Of a stretch of 11,000 bases of DNA, positions 6,101 to 11,000 are shown one piece after another. Both the position numbers and the translations under genes were made by a program. The notes under the pieces are model-generated. The model was not told where the DNA came from, ran no database searches, and saw nothing but the letters and a program-made list of their open reading frames with translations. This DNA is from an uncultured Saprospiraceae bacterium (GTDB taxonomy: Bacteria > Bacteroidota > Bacteroidia > Chitinophagales > Saprospiraceae). The number at the start of each line of letters is the position of its first letter. The first letter of the stretch is position 1. Location: contig CALCMV010000159.1 of assembly GCA_937967535.1 (NCBI GenBank), positions 1 to 11,000 of the forward strand, given 5' to 3'.

Positions 6101-8551
6101 GGAGTAGGACCCTCCCTCGAATTGTTGGATACTTCGCTAGACAATAATGACCCGATAAGTTGGTTTAGGTCAAAAGATGATTGTGGTACACCCGGTCAAC
6201 CCAACAGTCGCATATGTTCGGGCAATCCCGCGGCTGTTGTTATCAATGAAATCAATTACAACTCTGCAAGTGGTGTTGAAGCAGGAGATTGGGTAGAACT
6301 GCACAACACTTCTTCGACGGCAGTTGACTTATCCAATTGGGAATTTTTTGATGGTACAAATGAATACCTCCTGCCTGTGGGAACCATCATAGCACCGGAA
6401 GATTTCTTGGTATTGGCACAAAATGACACCCTCTTTTCTGCAGTATTTCCGCATTTGACGGATAATGTAGATTATGTGGGGAATTTCTTATTCAGTTTAT
6501 CCGGCGGAGGCGAGCGTGTTACTTTATTTGATGATAATAATTGCCTGACGGATTATGTCAATTATGATGATGACTTGCCTTGGGACACTATCCCCGACGG
6601 AAATGGTCCGGCACTTTCTCTGATTGACCCTTTATTCGATAATGACAATTATAATTCATGGGAAAGTTCATCAAATATCAATTCAGCCTATGGTACGCCC
6701 GGACGCGCCAATGAACCTTGCCCTGAGGTGGAAGTACTCTTTCCCAACACCATTTGTGCCAACACACCTATCGTATTCAGAACAGATACAGTTTATACAG
6801 ACCTCAACATGACTTGGTTTGTACAAGGAGTTGGCTTGAGTCCCGGCAATACCGTCAATGCCATGTGGCAAACATCGGGCGATTATAATGTACAATTGAT
6901 TACAGATTATTTTGAATGTAGAAAAGTCTATAATATCATTGTTACGGTAGAATCTTGTAATTCAGCCCCTGAATTGGCGGACGATGAATTCACAACAAAC
7001 GAAGATATATCCATATCAAATAATGTCCTCAATAATGATAATGAACCGGACGGAGATATGATAACCGTCAATACAACACCCGTAGTAGCCCCTGCAAACG
7101 GGACGCTTGTTCTCAATCCCGACGGCTCGTTTACTTACACCCCCAATCCTGATTTCAATGGATTAGACAGCTTTGAATACGAAGCTTGCGACGATGCTAA
7201 TCTAATTTTGTGTGAAACAGCACTCGTAGAAATAATAGTACTTCCTATAAATGATGCACCAATCATTGCACAAAATCTGAGCGATGCCATCCCGGAAGAT
7301 ACAGCATTATCCGGCTCTATCATGTCGAATGTAACGGATGTAGATGGCGATATTTTATCCGCGAATCTTCTCCATACACCTATAAACGGTACGTTTAGCC
7401 TTCACCCCGACGGCACATACGATTACATGCCCAATCCTGATTTTAATGGCACGGATAGTTTTGATTATGAAATTTGTGACAATGGTACACCGGTTCTTTG
7501 CGCTACTGCTGAAATGGTAATTAATATTAGTCCGGTCAATGATATACCGGTGGCAATCGTAGACACCATTTATACATTCAGCAATACAGCTGTACAAGAC
7601 AATATCTTGTTGAATGATTGGGATGTAGACGGCGATAGCCTTGCAACAAGCATCATACCCGGTGCAGCACCAAGCAACGGTTCAATAACGATACTTCCCA
7701 ACGGAAATATTGATTATATGCCCGATGTTGATTATATCGGAACGGATTATTACGAATACGAAGTCTGTGACGACGGTGCGCCCTCACTATGCAATACAGC
7801 AGGTGTCACCATCGTCATTGACCCCGGATGTGTAGATATCAACCTGAAAGTATTCTTGGAAGGCGGATACGATGCTACAACAGGAGAAATGTCCACTGCA
7901 CTCAATACCGTCCGACGAATTTTGCCCGGACAAAGCCCCGTCAGCCAACTTGTCGTCCCAACAGCCGCCGGACAACCCTACAACATTGCCCCCTGGAACT
8001 ATACAGGCTTGGAAGGCACAGATTGGACAGATGCCGACTACGATTCGGATGTCGTGGATTGGGTACTGGTTTCGTTCAGAACGGATATTGCGAAAGCGGA
8101 CGAAATAGCCATGTCGGCAGGAATACTTAAAAAAGATGGCACTATCGAATTTCCCGACAGATGTGCGCTACCATTCTCGGCACAACTAAATTCGCTGTAC
8201 ATCTTAGTAGAACATCGCAATCATATGGGAGCAATGTCGGCAGTTAAAGTTCCCGTTGTTGCAAGTACGATGAGCTACGATTTTACAAGCGGAGACAGCT
8301 ATAGAGACGCAACAGGTTTTGGGCAAAAAGAATTGCCATCGGGAGCGTGGGCAATGTATGGAGGAGATATTAATCAGATGGATATGCCGAGCTACGATAT
8401 TACAGGTATAGATAAAACGATATGGTTTGAAAACAATGGTGTATTTGATATATACCTTGCGCCCGACCTCAATTTTGATGGAGATGTCAACGGAGCAGAT
8501 AAAGCTATTTGGCTTATGAATAATGGTATATCTTCCAGAATACCTAAGTAG
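3146..8551 (+). CDS. Giant exported multidomain protein: lamin-tail / CotH kinase-like / cadherin-like / dockerin-like
   Basis: This 1801-residue protein is predicted to be exported. A basic stretch (KIKH, 25-28) and hydrophobic core (29-40) end in ALPAQSQ, with cleavage near 43-45. The start could instead be Met12 (3179), which shortens an unusually long signal n-region. Domains by eye: lamin-tail domain 47-199 (VINEINY to TPGAVN); Ig-like linker about 205-335; CotH kinase-like domain about 350-735, with RPRGRTNGRSARVKPGVKF (404-422), FWGVFLILENYDGDYL (501-516), GNIWRHK (524-530) and the acidic YGDYDTTFG (621-629; Asp623, Asp625) expected to bind metal; FN3-like about 755-862; lamin-tail domains 872-1022 and 1032-1190; PKD-like about 1195-1268; three cadherin-like repeats about 1272-1368, 1369-1466 and 1467-1559, each with an NGT/NGS...PDG or PNG pattern; and a C-terminal module 1562-1801 ending in DLNFDGDVNGAD (1774-1785), an EF-hand/dockerin-like loop. 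No typical type IX secretion C-terminal domain is obvious. A surface or adhesive role is inferred; kinase activity is unproven. Confidence 0.9.
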   Translation: MPDIIFKNIVSMFTSINWSYLVEQKIKHCIIFLTIMIWALPAQSQKIVINEINYRSVEIQQDIDFVELYNAEPVAVNLSGWSLTEGIAYEFPAGTSIAAGGYLVVCADPSSCQSILGFSGAIGPYAGGLSGRGDEIILRSSLFAEIDRVDYKSWQEWPNVRYNNDGDSPVSIQKIHPELPGHHGGSWQGHIPTPGAVNSNYNANWTDIAVIKSVSKTPDNPVSGENMMIRAEMENLDLLSGPAILELQYQIVEPGSYIHKSDAAYSTNWISIPMLDNGTGGDFEANNGIYTALIPGSIQVHRRLIRYRVKVSSPAYETFYPDQNHNESNYAYYVYDGYPTINGFDINAVNPIQDVTVITGSATAASYIGPGNGVDNNGQYTGYDYLGEGTLVYNGKVYDHIAFRPRGRTNGRSARVKPGVKFNLNNERKIAPDNDCFEEYEEEQGAFTLSGTYVNDITTHGATESIIHKTLNLTGAMGRHVDYTQLRVVDEVNEDGNAGDFWGVFLILENYDGDYLKEHGRPDGNIWRHKRSGEPPHRMTYQGDFPNTDNIGDWSSHHPNYGGFVDRYLQHTLTNAYSDIQLFINDKIANNFFANGANNYEGKHAQREYYNSETGKWVVWYGDYDTTFGMTYDDGTFFTRSESQPDISVTLVQDMSGVWTEYQNEMRSAYDLLLSQEQADFLVDMESRKIYDPTAAYDWTDLDHSRWNQTYDLGSVDAHMAWYKTWFQERGDFLAQDTIGGFYDPEIPDTPTISLTGSPALDDMTFSNSDFSDPQGAGTFSALEWRVGEWSDPSNPYYATVCDPIYEIETVWRSGEINTFSGSFTIPPEAQLKAGRTYKIRVRYKDNTGRWSHWSAPEYVIPTAAMQNVPNIVINEIMYNPKRGCGNEFIEIINAETYPVDISGFAFTNGIQYQFPKNKIMQPGEILVLAQDSVLFTLKYGFSPFGDFSSSLSNDGERLQLSGPYNVIADSLTYNDRRPWDEAPDGVGPSLELLDTSLDNNDPISWFRSKDDCGTPGQPNSRICSGNPAAVVINEINYNSASGVEAGDWVELHNTSSTAVDLSNWEFFDGTNEYLLPVGTIIAPEDFLVLAQNDTLFSAVFPHLTDNVDYVGNFLFSLSGGGERVTLFDDNNCLTDYVNYDDDLPWDTIPDGNGPALSLIDPLFDNDNYNSWESSSNINSAYGTPGRANEPCPEVEVLFPNTICANTPIVFRTDTVYTDLNMTWFVQGVGLSPGNTVNAMWQTSGDYNVQLITDYFECRKVYNIIVTVESCNSAPELADDEFTTNEDISISNNVLNNDNEPDGDMITVNTTPVVAPANGTLVLNPDGSFTYTPNPDFNGLDSFEYEACDDANLILCETALVEIIVLPINDAPIIAQNLSDAIPEDTALSGSIMSNVTDVDGDILSANLLHTPINGTFSLHPDGTYDYMPNPDFNGTDSFDYEICDNGTPVLCATAEMVINISPVNDIPVAIVDTIYTFSNTAVQDNILLNDWDVDGDSLATSIIPGAAPSNGSITILPNGNIDYMPDVDYIGTDYYEYEVCDDGAPSLCNTAGVTIVIDPGCVDINLKVFLEGGYDATTGEMSTALNTVRRILPGQSPVSQLVVPTAAGQPYNIAPWNYTGLEGTDWTDADYDSDVVDWVLVSFRTDIAKADEIAMSAGILKKDGTIEFPDRCALPFSAQLNSLYILVEHRNHMGAMSAVKVPVVASTMSYDFTSGDSYRDATGFGQKELPSGAWAMYGGDINQMDMPSYDITGIDKTIWFENNGVFDIYLAPDLNFDGDVNGADKAIWLMNNGISSRIPK

Positions 8552-8552
8552 C

Positions 8553-8639
8553 CGATAATTTGAAGGTGTTCGAGTAAAATAGGGAATATTCGCCTTGCAA
8601 CTATTCCATACTTTGCTCGAACACTATCGATAATTTGAA
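8553..8639. repeat. Inverted repeat flanked by 12-bp direct repeats
   Basis: A 23-nt arm at 8566-8588 pairs with 8602-8624 at 20 of 23 positions. The outer nine bases, GTGTTCGAG with CTCGAACAC, are perfect. The 12-mer CGATAATTTGAA occurs exactly on both sides, at 8553-8564 and 8628-8639. The first copy begins two bases after the TAG stop of the giant gene. A palindrome bracketed by direct repeats suggests a small inserted element, but 12 bp is long for a target duplication. There is no T tract, so it is not a standard terminator. Confidence 0.55.
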
Positions 8640-8682
8640 ACGCAGTATTTAAGTGTGAAACAAGCAGTTAAATGCTCTAAAG

Positions 8683-8720
8683 AAGAGTTTGTTTGTTGGC
8701 AACGAACAAACTCTTTTTTT
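8683..8720 (+). terminator. Strong intrinsic terminator of the giant surface protein gene
   Basis: Positions 8683-8697 pair with 8701-8715, forming a continuous 15-bp stem with one T-G wobble and a GGC triloop. The outer 11 bp, AAGAGTTTGTT with AACAAACTCTT, are perfect. The stem is followed by T residues through 8720. It lies about 130 nt downstream of the stop codon. Confidence 0.85.
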
Positions 8721-8755
8721 ATTCATTAGAAAAGAATACTTATTGGACTTTGGAC

Positions 8756-8915
8756 AAAATGGGAATTAGGAAATTTGGTATCCCGATAGTTATTGGGATT
8801 TTTATCAAATAATTATAAAATTTAATTAATTAAATATTTCTTACCTTAATGAAAATAAAATAACTGATAATCAATTACTTATGATTTAAAACCAAATTTC
8901 CCAGTTACCGAATTT
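8756..8915. repeat. Palindromic intergenic element with inverted ends
   Basis: GGAAATTTGGT (8769-8779) and ACCAAATTTCC (8891-8901) are perfect 11-bp inverted arms. Similarity continues outward with gaps, from 8756-8768 to 8902-8915. Inside are a hairpin, ATCCCGATAG with TTATTGGGAT (8780-8799), followed by TTTTT, and a perfect 16-bp palindrome ATTTAATTAATTAAAT (8820-8835). The inner hairpin could act as a second terminator. Confidence 0.45.
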
Positions 8916-9189
8916 CTAAAATGCTCCGAAAATCCAGTTAGGCTTGCGACTCTTTTAAATTAATATTTTGCGAAATTTACCCCATTCATATTATAAACTA
9001 ATTGTTATGTCACAAATGTGTCAAAAAAAAAGTGTCACATTTTGCACGAAAAATCTTGTTTAAAATATTTTTTGAGAAAATATTTTTTGAAAATTATTTG
9101 CATGTTTTTTTGTGAGAAAGACGAACAAATGTATATTTATTGCTAAAATTACATTAAATAAAATAATCTTTATAAATTTCTGACTATTA

Positions 9190-9234
9190 GGGGTTTATAA
9201 AATTTATTTTATTTGGAGTAAATTTTATAACCCC
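9190..9234. repeat. 16-bp inverted repeat upstream of HU
   Basis: Positions 9190-9206 (beginning GGGGTTTATAAAA) pair with 9219-9234 (ending TTTTATAACCCC) as a 16-bp stem with one bulged T and a 12-nt loop. It lies about 210 nt before the HU start. It could be a regulatory hairpin, an operator, or a remnant of a repeat element. Confidence 0.5.
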
Positions 9235-9331
9235 AACCTAAACAGCTTCTATGAAATTAGTTTGACAAATAACTTCTTTGTTATAAATCTCATTTTAACG
9301 CACATATAAAATGTTGAAATTAAACAAAATG

Positions 9332-9382
9332 TGTCGTTGAAATTATTCATTTTATTTTTTTATTCAAAATAAAATAACGACA
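9332..9382. promoter_or_regulatory. Nested inverted repeats just upstream of HU
   Basis: ATTTTATTTT (9349-9358) and AAAATAAAAT (9366-9375) are perfect 10-bp inverted arms with a 7-nt gap. Outside them TGTCGTT (9332-9338) matches AACGACA (9376-9382), with 10 unpaired bases on the left side only. The position 60-110 bp before the HU ATG suits an operator or leader structure, but the sequence is low in complexity. Confidence 0.35.
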
Positions 9383-9442
9383 TTTGCATTGTCTCTACAT
9401 AAAATCCATAATTTATAACTAACTAACAAACCATGCTTTAGG

Positions 9443-9745
9443 ATGAGAAAGGCAGATTTAGTAAACAAGATCGCAGATAAAACCGGAATTGCCAAAGTTG
9501 ATGTTTTGGTAACACTTGAAGCCTTCTTTAAAGAAGTCAAAGAATCACTCGTTGATGGCGAAAACGTTTATGTAAGAGGATTCGGTAGCTTCGTCATTAA
9601 GAAGAGAGCCAAAAAAATTGGTCGTCACATTAAAAAGGAAGAGTCAATTGAAATTCCGGAGCATTACATTCCGGCTTTCAAACCTGCTAGGACTTTCGTT
9701 GAGCAGGTCAAAAAAAATGTGACTAGTTTAAACGGTGTTGAGTAA
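9443..9745 (+). CDS. HU/IHF-family nucleoid DNA-binding protein
   Basis: A histone-like protein that acts as a dimer, bends DNA and shapes the nucleoid. It has 100 residues, slightly above the usual 90-99. The helical body is MRKADLVNKIADKTGIAKVDVLVTLEAFFKEV (1-32). The hallmark VRGFGSFVIKKRA (44-56) leads into the flexible DNA-binding arm. IPAFKPARTFVEQVKKNV (76-93) is the C-terminal signature. The arm reads KKIGRHIKKEESIEIPEH where classical HU has GRNPKTGxxI, so the intercalating proline is replaced by Ile63. From memory, Bacteroidota HU proteins often have such an arm. The start is fixed by the conserved N-terminal helix; GG two bases before the ATG is too close to be a normal ribosome-binding site. 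A two-codon frame, ATG CTT TAG, ends one base before the ATG. Whether it is the HU or an IHF-like paralogue cannot be decided. Confidence 0.95.
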   Translation: MRKADLVNKIADKTGIAKVDVLVTLEAFFKEVKESLVDGENVYVRGFGSFVIKKRAKKIGRHIKKEESIEIPEHYIPAFKPARTFVEQVKKNVTSLNGVE

Positions 9746-9768
9746 ATTCAAAGCCGTTTTATATTATT

Positions 9769-9864
9769 AAAGTTCGGACAACAAGCTCTTTTAACGCTTA
9801 CTTGCAACAAAGTAAACGTTAATCGGTTAATACTTTTACTTAGCTTGTTATTCGAACTTTTTTT
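9769..9864 (+). terminator. Branched terminator-like structure after HU
   Basis: Positions 9769-9787 (AAAGTTCGGACAACAAGCT) pair with 9842-9860 at 17 of 19 positions, followed by a run of T to 9864. Within the 54-nt loop a second hairpin pairs 9791-9803 with 9810-9822 at 12 of 13 positions around GCAACA. The T tract and the site 24 nt after the HU stop fit transcription termination. The inner stem is more elaborate than a standard terminator. Confidence 0.6.
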
Positions 9865-9867
9865 ATA

Positions 9868-10032
9868 TAAGTAGTGAGACAAAAATAGGCTTACAATTTT
9901 GACGTGCTTATTTTTTCGATAGTTTTTCTTACAAAAACCGCACATAGCCTTCGCTACGTAAGGATTTTTGTAGGGAAAAATAGCGGAAAAAGAAGCCGTC
10001 AAAAAGTAAGGATATTTTTGTCTCACTACTTA
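9868..10032. mobile_element. Candidate MITE, 165-bp palindromic element with 20-bp perfect terminal inverted repeats
   Basis: TAAGTAGTGAGACAAAAATA (9868-9887) is exactly inverted at 10013-10032. The inner arms continue to pair imperfectly, for example CTTAC and TTTTGACG (from 9890) against CGTCAAAAAGTAAG (9998-10010), almost to the centre near 9950. The element is bounded by TA on both sides, which fits TA target duplication as in IS630/Tc1-mariner relatives. It encodes no plausible protein, so it would need a transposase supplied elsewhere. It sits 3 bp past the T run of the HU terminator. Confidence 0.6.
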
Positions 10033-10047
10033 ATTCATGCTTTCCTG

Positions 10048-10085
10048 CTTATTTGTTTTTTGGCACAGCGAAAAAAATAAATAAG
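10048..10085 (+). repeat. Hairpin in the leader of the TPR lipoprotein gene
   Basis: CTTATTTGTTTTTT (10048-10061) pairs with AAAAAATAAATAAG (10072-10085), 13 of 14 positions, with a 10-nt loop. It ends 33 nt before the ATG at 10119 and would lie in the transcript leader or promoter. It could also be a bidirectional terminator remnant. Confidence 0.45.
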
Positions 10086-10118
10086 TAAGAAACCACCCAA
10101 CCATGAATCAATAGAGCA

Positions 10119-10949
10119 ATGAAACGACCACAGTGGATCGCACTATTCTCGGCATTTACCCTCTTAGTTTTACTTTACTTCGGATGCCCGACCAAGCCGC
10201 CCGGTAGAGATATAATAGACGAAAGAAGAGCAGAAAAAGCCACCGCCATAGATGTAGATAAACTCTTGGAACGCGCCACCAAACGCTATCCGCGTGAGCA
10301 ACTGCGACCTGTATTGGCACTCGAACAAAGCCTCGTAGATAATGCGAATACTTTGGACGAATCCGAAATACTCAAATCCATTTCGAGCAATTGGAATCAA
10401 TTGGGCGATTTTGCACTCGGCGGTATGTACGCAGAAAAAGTAGCGGAAATCACTCAGACAGACTCGGCATGGTCTATCGCAGGGACCACCTATTTTTCTT
10501 GCTTCAAAAGCGACTTGGATTCCTTGATTCGGGATTTTTGTATTGCCAAATCTATAAAAGCCTTTGAAAGTGCCATTTCGGTAGCTCCTGACGAGCCTGT
10601 TCACTCGGTCAATCTCGGATTGTGTTATGTCGAAAGCGGAGGGAATCCGATGCGCGGCATCACAATTATCCGCGATGTAGCAGAGAAATATCCCGAAAAT
10701 AGATTGGCAAGTATGACATTGGGGCGCATGTCTGTCCGCACAGGTCAATACGATAAAGCCATCGGACGCTTCGAAAACATCCTCACACATCATAGCAATG
10801 ATGCAGATGCTCACTACTGGCTCGGTGTCACATATCAAACCCTGAATGATAAAGCAAAAACCATTTTTCACTTCAATAAATTTGTGGAATATACCGACGA
10901 CGAGAGGCGGAAAAATGAAGTGAAAGTTGTTTTGAGTAATTTGAAATAG
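10119..10949 (+). CDS. TPR-repeat lipoprotein of unknown role
   Basis: The product has 276 residues. Residues 1-22 are a short basic start (MKR) and a hydrophobic core ending in YFG before Cys23, giving a probable lipoprotein signal. The rest is mostly helical. Tetratricopeptide-like repeats are visible at about 92-125, 143-172 (IKAFESAISVAPDEPVHSVNLGLCYV), 178-207 and 209-240 (QYDKAIGRFENILTHHSNDADAHYWLGVTYQ), with a further helix pair at 245-275. TPR domains bind other proteins; the partner is not visible here. HU lies upstream on the same strand, but a terminator-like structure and the palindromic element separate them, so separate transcription is likely. From memory, HU, a TPR protein and ribonuclease E/G occur together in related bacteria, so an rng gene may follow beyond the window. 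The start is supported by the signal peptide; a four-codon frame (ATG AAT CAA TAG, 10103-10114) precedes it. Confidence 0.85.
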   Translation: MKRPQWIALFSAFTLLVLLYFGCPTKPPGRDIIDERRAEKATAIDVDKLLERATKRYPREQLRPVLALEQSLVDNANTLDESEILKSISSNWNQLGDFALGGMYAEKVAEITQTDSAWSIAGTTYFSCFKSDLDSLIRDFCIAKSIKAFESAISVAPDEPVHSVNLGLCYVESGGNPMRGITIIRDVAEKYPENRLASMTLGRMSVRTGQYDKAIGRFENILTHHSNDADAHYWLGVTYQTLNDKAKTIFHFNKFVEYTDDERRKNEVKVVLSNLK

Positions 10950-10980
10950 TGAGCTCTAATTTCCTCTCCTTCGTAGGTAG

Positions 10981-11000
10981 GGACAAGGCATGCCTTGTCC
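10981..11000. repeat. 20-bp perfect palindrome at the window edge
   Basis: GGACAAGGCATGCCTTGTCC is fully self-complementary with no loop. The bases before it (CGTAGGTAG) have no partner inside the window, so the arms may continue beyond position 11000. Similar GGCATGCC-centred palindromes are, from memory, common dispersed intergenic repeats in Bacteroidota and cyanobacteria. Confidence 0.6.

Larger units (their letters stand above)
8552..9442. other. Non-coding spacer between the giant gene and HU
   Basis: No credible gene is present. The spacer contains, in order, a hairpin bracketed by direct repeats (8553-8639), an intrinsic terminator (8683-8720), inverted repeats at 8769-8901 with internal palindromes, a near-copy of 107-130 (8960-8983), TGTCACA motifs at 9008-9014 and 9033-9039, a 14-bp direct repeat starting AAAATA (9062-9075, 9077-9090), a hairpin at 9190-9234, and inverted repeats at 9332-9382. 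The HU promoter must lie in the later part, but no exact TAnnTTTG box was found. Confidence 0.6.
9746..10118. other. Spacer between HU and the TPR lipoprotein gene
   Basis: Almost the whole spacer is made of inverted repeats: the terminator-like nested hairpin (9769-9864), the palindromic MITE candidate (9868-10032), and a leader hairpin (10048-10085). A minus-strand frame of 92 codons spans the first two but has no recognisable feature. Confidence 0.65.

Noticed and set aside
6970..7825. Repetitive DNA in the giant gene as a possible CRISPR-like or tandem DNA repeat
   Set aside because: The similarity (for example CCCAATCCTGATTT at about 7143 and 7430) comes from homologous cadherin-like protein repeats of about 95 residues, not from a DNA-level array.
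9748..10026. A 92-codon minus-strand frame across the HU downstream region
   Set aside because: It runs through the terminator hairpin and the palindromic element, which explain the sequence better; the translation is Lys/Asn/Ser-rich without motifs.
10170..10871. A 233-codon open frame on the minus strand opposite the TPR gene
   Set aside because: It is antisense to a gene with a lipoprotein signal and TPR repeats; its translation shows no recognisable motif or signal.

Overview
The window looks like a chromosomal segment of a member of the Bacteroidota, probably close to the Saprospiria. Pointers are the AT-rich spacers, genes without obvious Shine-Dalgarno sequences, one good match to the Bacteroidota promoter consensus (TTTG plus TAnnTTTG), an HU protein of the Bacteroidota type, an M48-type lipoprotein, and a giant surface protein built from lamin-tail, CotH and cadherin-like modules with a dockerin-like C-terminus. 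The taxonomic placement is an inference from protein style, not a database result.

Layout. Positions 1-264 are non-coding and hold a small perfect hairpin and a terminator serving the minus strand. At 265-1050 (minus) lies an M48-family lipoprotein whose zinc-binding HExxH motif has become NEIAY, so it is probably a pseudo-protease. At 1303-2322 (minus) lies aspartate-semialdehyde dehydrogenase (asd), with a candidate promoter upstream. Positions 2323-3145 are very AT-rich and contain a long imperfect inverted repeat of about 149 bp. At 3146-8551 (plus) lies an exported protein of 1801 residues: lamin-tail domain, CotH kinase-like domain, FN3-like domain, two more lamin-tail domains, a PKD-like domain, three cadherin-like repeats, and a C-terminal module ending in an EF-hand/dockerin-type motif. 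Positions 8552-9442 hold a hairpin bracketed by 12-bp direct repeats, a strong intrinsic terminator and more inverted repeats. At 9443-9745 lies an HU-family DNA-binding protein. Positions 9746-10118 hold the HU terminator structure and a 165-bp palindromic element with 20-bp perfect terminal inverted repeats (MITE candidate). At 10119-10949 lies a TPR lipoprotein. The window ends exactly on a 20-bp perfect palindrome that probably continues past the edge.

How the parts relate. The genes do not form one pathway. asd is core amino-acid and cell-wall precursor metabolism, HU is nucleoid structure, and the three other proteins are exported or membrane-anchored. The spacers carry at least six independent hairpin-forming elements. 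No defence system, CRISPR array, tRNA, rRNA or intact transposase was seen. The points most worth a second look are the degenerate M48 active site, the MITE-like palindromes, the hairpin flanked by direct repeats, and the C-terminal module of the giant protein.
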